A stretch of DNA of 64,000 bases from DATAEE01 sp963725145 (GTDB taxonomy: Bacteria; Acidobacteriota; Vicinamibacteria; Vicinamibacterales; 2-12-FULL-66-21), in the NCBI GenBank assembly GCA_963725145.1, contig CAVRXL010000013.1, forward strand, positions 1-64,000, in the 5' to 3' direction. Position 1 is the first letter of the stretch. Each line of letters starts with the position of its first letter. Shown piece by piece: positions 8,568-18,329 of the stretch. A program made the position numbers and the translations under genes. Below the pieces are notes generated by a model. The model ran no database searches. It was not told the origin of the DNA and saw only the letters and a list, made by a program, of their open reading frames with translations.

Positions 8568-9104
8568 TCAACCGCCGCAGGTCTTCAGCGTCTTCGCGCG
8601 GCGCAGTTCATCGTAAACCGTTCGACCAATCCCTACGGCTGCACTTGTCTCGAGAATGTGGCTGCCGTTGCCGCGCTGTTCACGTGCAAACCGCTCTTCA
8701 ACCGCAGCGGCAGTCCTCAGCGTCGGATCCTCGGCAACTTCGAGCGCGTGCTGCAGTTCGTGTGCGATAACCGAGGAAAGATACTCACCACTCAGTCCAC
8801 GTCGCACGATGACCCAGAGGTAACGCGTCCCGTCCGGGGCCGCCGTCACGTTAGGCAGGAAGGCCGCCTCAACGAGGCGGGGCAGGGTCCCGTTGCGTGC
8901 CCAATTCACGTACACGACGTCGGCGGAGAGCTCGAGCCGCGCGACGATCCGTCGGAATGTTTCGGAGCAGCGGCAACCGCCCACAAGTGCGGCAGTAAGT
9001 TCCGTCGCTGCGCTCCGCACACGCGAGTGCGGCGCAACTGCACATGATGGGGAAGCCGCCTGAGACAGTAGAGACGCCGCGGCGCCAAGAGCCACAAGGA
9101 CCAT
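8568..9104 (-). CDS. Secreted protein with HExxH metalloprotease-like motif
   Basis: About 178 residues. GGAGG lies 6 bases before the second ATG (9104), so that start is preferred over 9110. The N-terminus (MVLVALGAAASLLSQAA) is a signal peptide. AHELQHALE gives the zinc-binding His115-Glu116-x2-His119. Four Cys residues in the mature part suggest disulfides or a lipidated/periplasmic location. The rest does not match a protease family I can name, so a catalytic role is possible but unproven. It is convergent with the propeller gene, separated by only 3 bases, and divergent from the winged-helix/PD40 gene at 9243. Confidence 0.75.
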   Translation of the reverse strand: MVLVALGAAASLLSQAASPSCAVAPHSRVRSAATELTAALVGGCRCSETFRRIVARLELSADVVYVNWARNGTLPRLVEAAFLPNVTAAPDGTRYLWVIVRRGLSGEYLSSVIAHELQHALEVAEDPTLRTAAAVEERFAREQRGNGSHILETSAAVGIGRTVYDELRRAKTLKTCGG

Positions 9105-9242
9105 GACCATCCTCCGCCAGGACAGCCGGCAGCAGCGCCGGACTGCGCGCGGATCGACGGTAGAGAGCGAGGCCGCTCGAGTCGTGGCAAGTCAGTGGCA
9201 GAACGCCCGCGTTCCCGCTGCGTTCTTCCTTTAAAGGGTAGA

Positions 9243-11480
9243 ATGGCCGCCCATACTCGACTCATGACAGGGGACATCCGTCTCGGCGAGTGGCTGGTTC
9301 AGCCGCGCCTCGCGCGCGCGTCGCGGCGGGGGCAGACGGTCCATCTGCGCGCCAAGGTCGCCGAGCTCCTCGTCTTTCTCGCCCAGCACCCTGGCGAGGT
9401 TGTTTCAAAGGACGCGATCCTCGCGTACGTCTGGGGGACGGAATTCATCTCGGACTCCGCGCTGACGAGCGTCGTCACCGAACTGCGACAGACATTCGGA
9501 GACGACGCCGCGAGCCCCTGGCTGTTGCAGACGATTCCGAAACAGGGATATCGACTGATTGCCTCGGTGGAGACGACTGGCGCGGCAGCCTCTGGGTCCG
9601 TCCGGGAACGGTGGCTCCGCCGACCCCACGCACCGGCGGTGGTCCTCATCGTCATCGGGCTCGCGATCGCGTCACTCGCAGGGTGGGTTTTCTGGAGTCG
9701 CCCGGAGCCGGCGCGCGCGGCCGCTGTTACGCGCGCTATCGTTCCACTCGATCCGGCCACCTCCCTGTGGGCGTTCGGACCGTCGGCCGCAGCCATGGGG
9801 CGTCCTACGCGGACCGCCTTTGCGCTTTCATCCGACGGCCAGACCCTCGTGTTTTCAGGCGCCGACGATCGCGGATCCGCGCTGTACGTCCACGCTCTGG
9901 ACTCCTTCGCGAGCCGTCGGCTGAAAGGAACCGAGGGGGCGGAGAGCCCCGTATTCTCGCGGGATGGCCGGTGGCTGATCTACTGGGTGGGCCACGAATC
10001 CGGCCTCGCCCTCAATCCTGCTGACGGCGACCTGATGAAGGTCCCGGTGGACGGTGCGTCGCCGATCCGCGTGGCGAAACTTCGCCGACCTTACGGGTTG
10101 AGCTGGATGCCTGATGGATCAGTCGTCGTCGCCGCGGAAAGCGGGGGATTGCTGCGCGTACCTCGCGATGACAAGGAACCGACGCCGATCACGACCCTGC
10201 GCGACGGCGAATGGAGCCATCGGTTACCGCATGTCCTGCCGGGCGGAGACGCCGTTCTCTATACCGTCGTCTCCGGGCCCACCCGCTGGCACGAGGCCTT
10301 CATCGCCGTCGAATCGATCTCGACCGGAGAGCGGACGCGGCTCGTTGCCGGGATGGATGCTCGATATCTCGCGACGGGCCATCTGGTCTTCGTAAACTTC
10401 GGCCGCCTGATGGCCGCACCCTTCGATCTGAAAACGTTGAGGCTGACGGGCGACCCGATTGCCGCCGAATTCGACGTCATGCAGGCGCTTAGGGCGGGCA
10501 ACAGCACGAGCGATTCCGGCGCCGCGCAGATGGCGCTCTCCGACACAGGTATCCTGGCGTACGTGCCGGGTGGTATCGCTCCGCCGTTCACGACAACGCC
10601 GATGTGGGTCGATCGCACGGGCCGCGCGACGCCGGTCGGCCTGCCGCCGAAAGAATATTTTGGGGGGCGGCTGTCGCCCACCGGCAGGTACGTGGCATTC
10701 GACGAAGGAGCCCTGCGCTGGATGGTCTGGATTCATGACGTCCGCCGCGGCACCTTGTCGCCCGCGGTGACGGCCGGAGCCAGTTTTCCGTTATGGCGCC
10801 GGCACGGCGATCGATTGATCGTGGCCGACTCGGGCACGGAGCGGAGCGAGATGTCGTGGGTTGACGTCGCTGACAACGGTTCAATGCGGAACCTCGCGAC
10901 CGGCGCTCGCGGGGGTCAGGTGCCAGGCGACTGGACGGCCGATGGCAAGATGCTCGTTGCGGCTCGGAACGGCGACATCGTGGTTCTTTCGCTGCAGGGC
11001 GACTCGATTGTGAACGAACGCCCGCTGATTGCGACCGACGCAAAGGAATCGCACCCCGATCTCTCGCCGGACGGACGCTGGCTCGCGTACGTGACGACCG
11101 CGAGCGGTCGGCCCGAAGTGCTCGTGCAGTCGTTCCCGGGTCTAGGGGGGCGGTGGCAGATCTCGACCGCGGGAGGATCGTCGCCCTGCTGGAGTCCGGA
11201 TGGGCGGGAATTGTTCTACGAAGAGCCCGGCGCTGGTGCGAAGGCGATGATGCGTGTGCAGGTGTCGGCCACGACTTCGCCTGCCTTTGGCGTCGCCGAA
11301 CGGCTCTTCGATACCAGCGAGTATGCCCACATGGAGCCGGTCCGCAGCTTCGACATCAGCGCCGATGGCCGGAAGTTCCTGCTGATCCACCGTGACGATC
11401 CGCGACACGCGCCGCTTCCGCCCCGCATCCATCTCGTGGTGAACTGGACCGACGAAGTGAAGCGGAAGCTGGGTCGGTAG
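9243..11480 (+). CDS. Winged-helix DNA-binding protein with TM segment and PD40 propeller
   Basis: A 745-residue one-component sensor-regulator. An OmpR/PhoB-type winged helix (about 1-100: VHLRAKVAELLVFLAQHPGEV, TIPKQGYRLIA) is followed by one membrane segment (VVLIVIGLAIASLAGWVFW) and a periplasmic TolB/PD40-like beta-propeller with repeated SPDGRW motifs (FSRDGRWLIYW, LSPDGRWLAYV, WSPDGRELFYE). This CadC-like layout, with DNA binding inside and a propeller outside, is common in acidobacteria; ligand and targets are unknown. Start ATG 9243 is chosen because the propeller-type start further upstream lacks an RBS; 9264 is an alternative. The 3' end is convergent with the subtilase gene. Confidence 0.88.
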   Translation: MAAHTRLMTGDIRLGEWLVQPRLARASRRGQTVHLRAKVAELLVFLAQHPGEVVSKDAILAYVWGTEFISDSALTSVVTELRQTFGDDAASPWLLQTIPKQGYRLIASVETTGAAASGSVRERWLRRPHAPAVVLIVIGLAIASLAGWVFWSRPEPARAAAVTRAIVPLDPATSLWAFGPSAAAMGRPTRTAFALSSDGQTLVFSGADDRGSALYVHALDSFASRRLKGTEGAESPVFSRDGRWLIYWVGHESGLALNPADGDLMKVPVDGASPIRVAKLRRPYGLSWMPDGSVVVAAESGGLLRVPRDDKEPTPITTLRDGEWSHRLPHVLPGGDAVLYTVVSGPTRWHEAFIAVESISTGERTRLVAGMDARYLATGHLVFVNFGRLMAAPFDLKTLRLTGDPIAAEFDVMQALRAGNSTSDSGAAQMALSDTGILAYVPGGIAPPFTTTPMWVDRTGRATPVGLPPKEYFGGRLSPTGRYVAFDEGALRWMVWIHDVRRGTLSPAVTAGASFPLWRRHGDRLIVADSGTERSEMSWVDVADNGSMRNLATGARGGQVPGDWTADGKMLVAARNGDIVVLSLQGDSIVNERPLIATDAKESHPDLSPDGRWLAYVTTASGRPEVLVQSFPGLGGRWQISTAGGSSPCWSPDGRELFYEEPGAGAKAMMRVQVSATTSPAFGVAERLFDTSEYAHMEPVRSFDISADGRKFLLIHRDDPRHAPLPPRIHLVVNWTDEVKRKLGR

Positions 11481-11485
11481 GCGCC

Positions 11486-11513
11486 GGGCCTCAAAGCCCG
11501 AATCCCGAGGCCC
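11486..11513. terminator. Hairpin between convergent genes
   Basis: GGGCCTC (11486-11492) pairs with GAGGCCC (11507-11513) across a 14-base loop, in the 46-base gap between the stops of the PD40 regulator and the subtilase. It could end transcription in both directions. It is followed by the tandem CCCCAAG motif that recurs near 43950-44056. Confidence 0.45.
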
Positions 11514-11526
11514 CAAGCCCCAAGCC

Positions 11527-14500
11527 CTACTGCACCGTCACCGTCGGACTCGTCGCGGCACGCACGTACCCGTTGTTCAGGAACAGCCGGAACTCATACG
11601 TGCCCGGCGTCGTCGGCACGGTGACCGTCCACGTGCGCGTCGTCACCCCCATACCGACGTAGGTGTAGCGCCAGTAGTTATTGTTGGGCGCCGTCGTCAA
11701 CGCGAATGACATCCAGTCGCCGACGTTGCCGAAACCGCCCGTCAACGTGACCGTGACCGTCCCGCCAGGCGCGACCGTCGTCGCGCTCACCGTGAGCTGC
11801 GGCGCCGGCGGCGTTTGTCCCTGGCCGATCGTGAACGTCAGAGGCGCGGATGTGCCACCGCCGGGCGCCGGCGTAAAGACCGTGACGCTCACGTTGCCCG
11901 CAGAGGCTACATCTGCCGCCGCGATCGTCGCGCGAATCTGCGTCGCGCTGAGGAACGTCGTCGCTCGATCCGCGCCGTTCCACCGAACGATTGACGATGT
12001 CACGAAGCCGCTGCCGTTGACCGTCAGGTTGAAGCCCGCGGATCCTGCGTTGGCCGAAGAGGGAGACAGCGACGTGGCGACAGGCGCAGGATTTGGCCCG
12101 CCCGCGCCCTGCACCGTCACGGTGGGACTCGTCGCCGCTCGTGTATAGCTGCCGTTCCGGAAGTAGCGGAACTCGTAATTCCCTTGAGTCGCCGGCATCG
12201 TGACGGCCCACGTCCGTGTGATGACGCCGTTTCCGACGTAGGTGTAGGTGACGTAACTATTGTTGGGCGCCGTCGTCAGCGCGAACGACATCCAGTCGGA
12301 CAGCCCGCCCGATCCGTTAATCAGCGTCACCGTCACGGTCTCGCCGGGCGCGGCCGTCGTCGGGCTCACTTCCAGCTCCGGCGGCCCGGTGGCGTTGAAC
12401 GTCACGGGGGACGAAGTTCCGCCACCCGGCGGCGGCGTAAAGACCGTCACGGCATTGGCGCTGATCGCAGCGACATCCGCCGCGTTGATTGCCGCCTGCA
12501 GCCGCGTCGCGCTGACAAACGTCGTCGGCCGAGGCGACCCGTTCCAACGGACGATGGACGTCCCGACGAACGACGAGCCATTCACGGTGAGGGTGAATCC
12601 CGGGCTGCCTGCCGCCGTCGCCGGTGGCGACAGCGATGTGATCGCAGGCGGTGCGCTCATCGACGGATCGACCGTCACGGGTGGACTGGTCGCCGCGAGC
12701 GTGAAGACGTTGTTCAGGAGCAGTCGAAACTCGTATTGGCCCGGCGTCGACGGCATCGTGACCGTCCACGTGCGATTGAGGACACCCGTGCCAACGTACG
12801 TGAAGAGGAGGTAACTGGAACTCGGCGATCCTGTTCGCGCAAACGCCAGCCAGTCGCCCGATCCGCCGAAGCCATCCGCAAGCGTCACCGTCACGGCGGT
12901 GCCGGGTGGAACCGCCGTCACGTTGTGCGTCAGCGATGGAGGTGGGTCGATCGGCACCGTCAGCGTCGCGCTCGTGCCGCCGCCCGGAGTGGGCGTGACC
13001 ACATAGACCTCACCCGAGGAACCGCCCGCAAGATCTGCCGGCGTGAGCTGCACTCTGAGTTGCGTGGTGCTCTCGGTGACCGTGGGTCGTGGCGCGCCGT
13101 TCCAGTAGGCGGCCGACGACGCGACGAAGCCACTGCCGACGAGCGTGAGAATGACCGGCGATGGCGACGCGCGCAGGCGTGCCGGGGAGGTGGCGGTCAA
13201 AACCGGAGCCGGGTTCGTGACCGGGGTCAGCGCGCCGAGTGCCTCGAAGATGCTCACGCGCGGGATCGTCGTGCCTACGCCGATCGGCCTCGTGTCGGTA
13301 ATCGGGAGCCCGGTCTGCCGCAGCACATCGAGAATCAGGCCGACGCCCGCGGTAGGTGCCGCCTGGCGCAGGATCGCCCATGTGCCGGCGACATGAGGCG
13401 TCGCCATGGACGTGCCGCTGAACGCCCTGAACGTGCCGCCCGGCACCGATGACGTAATCGAGCTTCCGGGCGCGAACAGCGACAGGAAGGGCGCCACGTT
13501 CGAGAACGATGAGACCTGATTGCTCTTGTCGGTCGATCCAACGCTGACGGCGGACGAAATGCAGCCGGGCGCCGAAAGTCCGGTTCCCGATCCGCTGTTC
13601 CCGGCCGCGATCACCGTCGCGACGCCAATCGACCGGAGGTTGTCGATCGCCGGTCGATACGGCTGGCTGTCGCAATTCGTCGTGAACGTCCCGGCGCTGC
13701 CGAGGCTCATGTTGATCGACGCGACGTTGCGCGCCGCGGCAAGCGAGTAGACGTATTCGAGCCCGGCGATGATGTCGGCCGAGAAAGCGCCCAGGCAGTT
13801 GCCTGTCGGGCAGGTCCCGGGGTCGGTGATGATCGAAAAGACCTGCACCGCCATCACGTCCGCGCCCCTGGCAACACCGGAGAACGGCTGACCGGCCGAC
13901 GGCCCGTTTCCTGCCGCGATGCCGGCGACGTGCGTGCCGTGGATGCAGTCGGGCGCCGAGCATGGCGCGGCTGCGCCGACCCCGATCTGCTGATCGGTTC
14001 CGTTCGGACACGTGGTCAGGCTGAGGCCCGACGTCGTCGAGAAGCAGGCCTCTGCGACCACCTTGCCCGCCAGGAAGGGATGGTTCGAATCGACGCCGGT
14101 ATCGAGCACGGCGATCGTCGTGCCCGTGCCGTCGTACCCCGCTGCCCACGCCTGATCCGCTTGTATGAGCGGCGCGCTCTGCGCGAGCACCGGCCACAGA
14201 ATCTCGTCTTCGAGCACGCGAGCGACATCGGAGGTCGCCGCTTCGAGCGCTGCGAGCCCGGCTGGCGTGACCTCGAGTGCGATGTAGGGCACGGTCCGGT
14301 AGCGGTAGAGCACGCGGCGATCCGCGAACCTGAGCTTCGCATCGATGCGAGCGAAGGAATTCAGAATCTCGCTTCGCTGCCGAGTGACATCCGACAGCGT
14401 GCGAAGCGCCCCCTCGGCGACGTGGCGCCCGGCCGCGAGATTGAGCTCGACGAGCACCCTGACGCGCCCGTTTCGTTCGGCGCGCGCTCGCAGATGCTCC

Positions 14501-14616
14501 GGCACGCGGCGTCCGCGATCTCCAGACGGCGGCGTCTGCGCTGACACGAGGATCCCGGCCAGCAACGACAGGACCGCGACAAACGCTCGGACCGACGTCG
14601 AGTGAGAACGGGTCAT
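11527..14616 (-). CDS. Secreted subtilisin-like serine protease with repeated C-terminal Ig/IPT modules
   Basis: A 1029-residue S8-family protease. A signal peptide (AFVAVLSLLAGILVSAQ) precedes an inhibitor-like propeptide and the catalytic domain with Asp172 (AVLDTGVDSNH), His226 (HGTHVAGIAAG), Asn340 (AAGNSGSG) and Ser403 (GTSMATPHVAG). The C-terminal half alternates IPT/TIG-like modules (SLSPSSANAGSAGFNLTVNG and similar) with beta modules containing DWMSFALTTAPNN and a conserved Tyr-Glu-Phe-Arg core; each type occurs three times, with an additional IPT-like unit near residue 490. Such tails are usually adhesive or stabilising domains of exported enzymes. All triad residues are present, so it should be active. 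It is monocistronic as far as the flanks show. Confidence 0.93.
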   Translation of the reverse strand: MTRSHSTSVRAFVAVLSLLAGILVSAQTPPSGDRGRRVPEHLRARAERNGRVRVLVELNLAAGRHVAEGALRTLSDVTRQRSEILNSFARIDAKLRFADRRVLYRYRTVPYIALEVTPAGLAALEAATSDVARVLEDEILWPVLAQSAPLIQADQAWAAGYDGTGTTIAVLDTGVDSNHPFLAGKVVAEACFSTTSGLSLTTCPNGTDQQIGVGAAAPCSAPDCIHGTHVAGIAAGNGPSAGQPFSGVARGADVMAVQVFSIITDPGTCPTGNCLGAFSADIIAGLEYVYSLAAARNVASINMSLGSAGTFTTNCDSQPYRPAIDNLRSIGVATVIAAGNSGSGTGLSAPGCISSAVSVGSTDKSNQVSSFSNVAPFLSLFAPGSSITSSVPGGTFRAFSGTSMATPHVAGTWAILRQAAPTAGVGLILDVLRQTGLPITDTRPIGVGTTIPRVSIFEALGALTPVTNPAPVLTATSPARLRASPSPVILTLVGSGFVASSAAYWNGAPRPTVTESTTQLRVQLTPADLAGGSSGEVYVVTPTPGGGTSATLTVPIDPPPSLTHNVTAVPPGTAVTVTLADGFGGSGDWLAFARTGSPSSSYLLFTYVGTGVLNRTWTVTMPSTPGQYEFRLLLNNVFTLAATSPPVTVDPSMSAPPAITSLSPPATAAGSPGFTLTVNGSSFVGTSIVRWNGSPRPTTFVSATRLQAAINAADVAAISANAVTVFTPPPGGGTSSPVTFNATGPPELEVSPTTAAPGETVTVTLINGSGGLSDWMSFALTTAPNNSYVTYTYVGNGVITRTWAVTMPATQGNYEFRYFRNGSYTRAATSPTVTVQGAGGPNPAPVATSLSPSSANAGSAGFNLTVNGSGFVTSSIVRWNGADRATTFLSATQIRATIAAADVASAGNVSVTVFTPAPGGGTSAPLTFTIGQGQTPPAPQLTVSATTVAPGGTVTVTLTGGFGNVGDWMSFALTTAPNNNYWRYTYVGMGVTTRTWTVTVPTTPGTYEFRLFLNNGYVRAATSPTVTVQ

Positions 14617-14626
14617 AACACCTCAG

Positions 14627-14670
14627 GCAGCCCAGAAGGGCTGCGCTCCGCGTGGAAGAGGCTGCGCTAC
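14627..14670. repeat. REP-like palindrome plus half copy
   Basis: GCAGCCCAGAAGGGCTGC with GCT tail (14627-14647), then a partial copy GAGGCTGCGCTAC (14658-14670). It lies upstream of the subtilase start. It belongs to the same family as the copies at 24225, 26733 and 39708. Confidence 0.7.
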
Positions 14671-14862
14671 GTGTATAAGAGCGGCGCTGCGATGAAACGG
14701 AGACTCTAATTCCACCCTACTGAACGACAGAGTCAAGTCGTTTGTACGGGCTTTTGCACAATAAATTTCGAACGACAAAATGGGTAGTCGCTACCCGCGC
14801 TTGTCTCCTTCACGAATGACAATTTCGTGAACCGGGCGGCTTCCAGATTCGTATCTACGACC

Positions 14863-17289
14863 ATGTTCGTAGACTTCCGGTACGCCCTGCGTCTGCTCGT
14901 TCGAAGCCCGTTGTTCACCGCGACCGCGGTCCTGTCGCTCGCCATCGGCATCGGCGCGACGACGACGGTTTTCACGCTCGCCGATGCGCTGTTGCTGCGC
15001 AGGCCCATCGGCGTCACGAATCCGGACCGCGTCGTCGACATCGGGCGAACACGAAACGGCCAGGAGTTCGATAACACCTCATACCCGAACTTCCAGGACA
15101 TCGCCGCCCAGGCGACGAAGTTGAGCGGCGTGTACGCGCACGACCTCGAGCCGATATCGGTTGCGCTCGGCGGAAACAGCGGAGCGGAACGCGTCTACGC
15201 CACGATCGTCAGCGGCAACTACTTTCAGATCCTGGGCGTGACCCCTCAACGCGGACGACTCCTCACGCCGGACGATGACAAGGCCCCTGGCGCGTCACCT
15301 GTCGTGGTGCTGAGCGACCGGCTCTGGCGACGTCGTTTCAGTGCCGATCCGTCCGTCGTTGGCCAGTCCATCATTCTCAACGGCACACCGTTCACGGTTC
15401 TCGGCGTCGCGCCGCCAGGCTTCCGCGGGACGACGCTCCTCAGCCCGGAGCTGTGGGCGCCGCTGACGATGGTGTCCGAGATCAAGCCTGGGACGACGTG
15501 GCGTCCGATGCGGGGCGGATCCTGGATTCTGATCGGCGGCCGCCTCGCTCCGGACGTCAGCATCGAGCAGGCGCAGGCGGAGATTGATGCGATCGCGAAG
15601 CGTCTGGAAGAGATGTATCCGGACACGAACCGCGGAGTGGGCTGGAAGGTGATGCGGGCGACTCCCGTGCCGGGCGAGATGAGCACGTACGTCGGTGCGT
15701 TCATGGCGATCCTCGGTGCGATCGTCGTCCTCGTCCTGGTCGTCGCGTCGATCAATATCGCCGGCATGATGCTCGCGCGCGCCGCGGCGCGACGGCGGGA
15801 GACGGCAGTTCGGCTGGCGCTCGGCGCCTCACGTGCCCGGCTTGTTCGCCAGCTCGTAGTGGAATCGCTGGCGGTCTTCCTGTTGGGCGGCGCGGCGGGC
15901 CTGCTCGCGGCGCGGTGGATGACGGGCCTCCTCCTTGCGCTGCTGCCGAACATTCCCATCCCGCTGACGCTTTCTCTGCCGCTCGACTCGCGGATCGTTC
16001 TGTTCGGCCTCGTCGTGACAGGCCTGACTGCCCTCGCAACCGGTCTCGTCCCGGCGCTCCAGGCCTCGAGGCCGGACCTCGTCGAGACGCTGAAAGGGGA
16101 TCGCGAGGCCGGCTTCGGACGGTTCCGGCTACGCCAGGTGCTGGTCGCGGCGCAGGTGGCCGGCTCCGTGCTGCTCATCATCGTCGCCGGACTCTTCGCC
16201 CGCGCGCTCCAGCACGCGTCGTCCATCAACCCCGGCTTCGACAACACGAACGTCGAAATCGTGGGCCTCGATCTCTCCCTCGCCAGACACAACGACACGA
16301 CCGGCCCCGCATTCCTCCGGCAGATCATCGCGCGGGTCGAAGCGCTGCCCGGTGTCGAATCGGTGACGGCGGCGATCGACCTGCCGCTCGACGGCGGCCG
16401 TCACGGCAGGGGGGATGTCTGGGCGGCGGGGAAAACCGAGAAGGAAGCGGTGGATCTCGAGGACTGGAACATCGTCGAGCCCGGCTACTTCCGCACCTTG
16501 GGCATTCAACTCCTCCGAGGCCGCGACTTCGGTCCGTCTGATATCAAAGGACGGACTGACGTCGCGATCGTCAACGAGGCTGCGGCGGCGAAGCTCTGGC
16601 CCGGGGAGGATCCGATCGGCCGGCGTCTGGTCCGAACCGATGACGATGGCCAGCGGCAGGTCGAGGTGGTGGGCATCGAGAAGACGGGCAAGTACGTCAC
16701 GCTCAATGAGGATCCCACGCCGTTCATCTACCTGCCCTACGCGCAGGAGTACGAGCCGCGTGTCTCCCTGGTCGTACGGACCGCCGGCCCAACCGTGATT
16801 CCCGCCGTGCGCGCGATCGTGGCCGAGCTGAATCCGAATCTACCCATCATCGGCACGTTCACGCTCGACGGGCTGTCGACGATCGCGCTGCTTCCGCAGC
16901 GCGTCGCGGGTGGCATCGCCGGCGCGCTGGGCGTGGTCGCGCTCCTGATCGCGGGCCTCGGCGTCTACGGAGTCACGGCGTACTCGGTGACGCGGCGGAC
17001 GCGCGAGCTCGGCATCCGCGTCGCGCTCGGCGCGACGCCGCGCGACGTGCTGCGTCTCGTATTCAGGCAGGGTGCGGTGCTGACGGCGAGCGGTCTCGCG
17101 GTCGGGCTTCTTCTCGCGCTTGCCTCTACTCAGCTGCTGGCGTCGCTGCTGTTCGGCGTGGGCGCCGCCGATCCGGTGACGTTCGGCCTTGCAGCGCTGG
17201 TTTTTGGCGCGCTCAGCCTCGCGGCTTCGCTTGTGCCGGCCCGCCGCGCACTCGCGATCAACCCGACCGTGGCGCTGCGGAGCGAGTGA
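14863..17289 (+). CDS. ADOP-family ABC-type permease (1)
   Basis: An 808-residue MacB/FtsX-like permease of the acidobacterial duplicated orphan permease type. The order is an N-terminal DFRYALRLL motif, TM1 with LSLAIGIGATTTVFTLADALLLRP-like start, a MacB periplasmic core, an FtsX block of three TMs (RRRETAVRLALGASRARLVRQL), a second TM and periplasmic domain, and a second FtsX block (RRTRELGIRVALGATPRDVLRL) ending in PARRALAINPTVALRSE. Start ATG 14863 places the conserved FRYALR motif at the usual distance; the earlier GTG adds an unrelated leader. Its stop lies 1 base from the convergent methyltransferase stop. No ATP-binding subunit is encoded nearby, as is usual for this family. Confidence 0.9.
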   Translation: MFVDFRYALRLLVRSPLFTATAVLSLAIGIGATTTVFTLADALLLRRPIGVTNPDRVVDIGRTRNGQEFDNTSYPNFQDIAAQATKLSGVYAHDLEPISVALGGNSGAERVYATIVSGNYFQILGVTPQRGRLLTPDDDKAPGASPVVVLSDRLWRRRFSADPSVVGQSIILNGTPFTVLGVAPPGFRGTTLLSPELWAPLTMVSEIKPGTTWRPMRGGSWILIGGRLAPDVSIEQAQAEIDAIAKRLEEMYPDTNRGVGWKVMRATPVPGEMSTYVGAFMAILGAIVVLVLVVASINIAGMMLARAAARRRETAVRLALGASRARLVRQLVVESLAVFLLGGAAGLLAARWMTGLLLALLPNIPIPLTLSLPLDSRIVLFGLVVTGLTALATGLVPALQASRPDLVETLKGDREAGFGRFRLRQVLVAAQVAGSVLLIIVAGLFARALQHASSINPGFDNTNVEIVGLDLSLARHNDTTGPAFLRQIIARVEALPGVESVTAAIDLPLDGGRHGRGDVWAAGKTEKEAVDLEDWNIVEPGYFRTLGIQLLRGRDFGPSDIKGRTDVAIVNEAAAAKLWPGEDPIGRRLVRTDDDGQRQVEVVGIEKTGKYVTLNEDPTPFIYLPYAQEYEPRVSLVVRTAGPTVIPAVRAIVAELNPNLPIIGTFTLDGLSTIALLPQRVAGGIAGALGVVALLIAGLGVYGVTAYSVTRRTRELGIRVALGATPRDVLRLVFRQGAVLTASGLAVGLLLALASTQLLASLLFGVGAADPVTFGLAALVFGALSLAASLVPARRALAINPTVALRSE

Positions 17290-17290
17290 G

Positions 17291-18256
17291 TTACGGCACG
17301 ACGGCTGTGCAGATGTAAGCGCGGGCGTTGCCGAGATCCTGTCCCGAGGCGAGCTGGGCCTTCGGCAGGTAGCGCAGCATCAGCTCCTTCATCGGGTCAT
17401 TCGAGCCGATGACAAGACCGCGGCGCGTGATGAAGCCTTCAGGGTCTTCATCCGGTAGACCGAAGATCAATGGCTCCCTGACGGCCTCGAGCCGTTTCAT
17501 GGTGTCCTTGAGCGCCGCCGTGGGAACCTTGAGTCCGCTCGCGAGGAAGTAATCGAAGACGATCCGGCTGCCGGGCGGGGAGTTGGTTGCGACGAACCGC
17601 AGCGTGGCGTCGACCGCCTCCTCGGGAATGTAGAACGTGACCCCTTCCCAGACGAAAACTGTTTTGAGCGCACGATCGTATCCGGCCTTCGCGAGCACGG
17701 TGCCCAGGTCGTCCTTGGTGAAGTCGATCGGAACGTACGCCACGTGGCCTGGAAGCGAACCCATCAGCTCGAGCACACGTTTCTTCTTGTATTCCTGCGT
17801 TGGCGGGAAATCGACCTCGAACACTTTTGTTCGCCGTACGTTATCGGGCGGGCGGTAGGCCCGGCTGTCCAGCCCGGCGCCCAGAATCACGACCTGTCGA
17901 GCCCCCGCTTTCAGGCTGTCCTCGAAGACTGCGTCGATATGGCGGGTCCGCACGTGGACCGCGAACGCGAACGCCTTGCGAACGCCGAGGCTGTCCCAGG
18001 CTGCCTCGGTGCCCATGGCGAGCCCCGCGAGGACGAGGTCCGATCCTCCCTTCTTGAGAATGTCGCGCTCGTTCGGTCCGAGAAACCGCTCGGCGAGCGA
18101 ATCGCCGTTGCGGATGGCGGCATCGGGATGTTTCGCGCCGATCGCCCGATATGCGGTGACTTCGAGCGCTGACACCGAAGGCTTGCCCGGCTCGACGGCG
18201 AAGATCGAGATGGTGATCAGTCCAAGCCCGACCGTAATGGCTGACGTGCGTCTCAT
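17291..18256 (-). CDS. SAM-dependent methyltransferase (leucine carboxyl methyltransferase-like)
   Basis: A 321-residue protein of the LCM/TIGR00027 putative methyltransferase family. The SAM-binding motif is VVILGAGLDSRAYR, followed by the acidic FEVDFP after the second strand, and the segment VFVWEGVTFYIPEEAV is typical of the family. The N-terminus (SAITVGLGLITISIFAVEPG) is hydrophobic and may be a signal peptide or anchor, which is unusual for a SAM enzyme but recurrent in this family. Substrate unknown. It sits between two permease genes, convergent with the first and divergent from the second (73-base gap). Confidence 0.85.
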   Translation of the reverse strand: MRRTSAITVGLGLITISIFAVEPGKPSVSALEVTAYRAIGAKHPDAAIRNGDSLAERFLGPNERDILKKGGSDLVLAGLAMGTEAAWDSLGVRKAFAFAVHVRTRHIDAVFEDSLKAGARQVVILGAGLDSRAYRPPDNVRRTKVFEVDFPPTQEYKKKRVLELMGSLPGHVAYVPIDFTKDDLGTVLAKAGYDRALKTVFVWEGVTFYIPEEAVDATLRFVATNSPPGSRIVFDYFLASGLKVPTAALKDTMKRLEAVREPLIFGLPDEDPEGFITRRGLVIGSNDPMKELMLRYLPKAQLASGQDLGNARAYICTAVVP

Positions 18257-18329
18257 CGGCGGGACGCTACATGCGCCTTTGCCGGGCTGTCAACCGCCAC
18301 GGCGTTTCTTCGTCTAAGCTTGCGAGCCT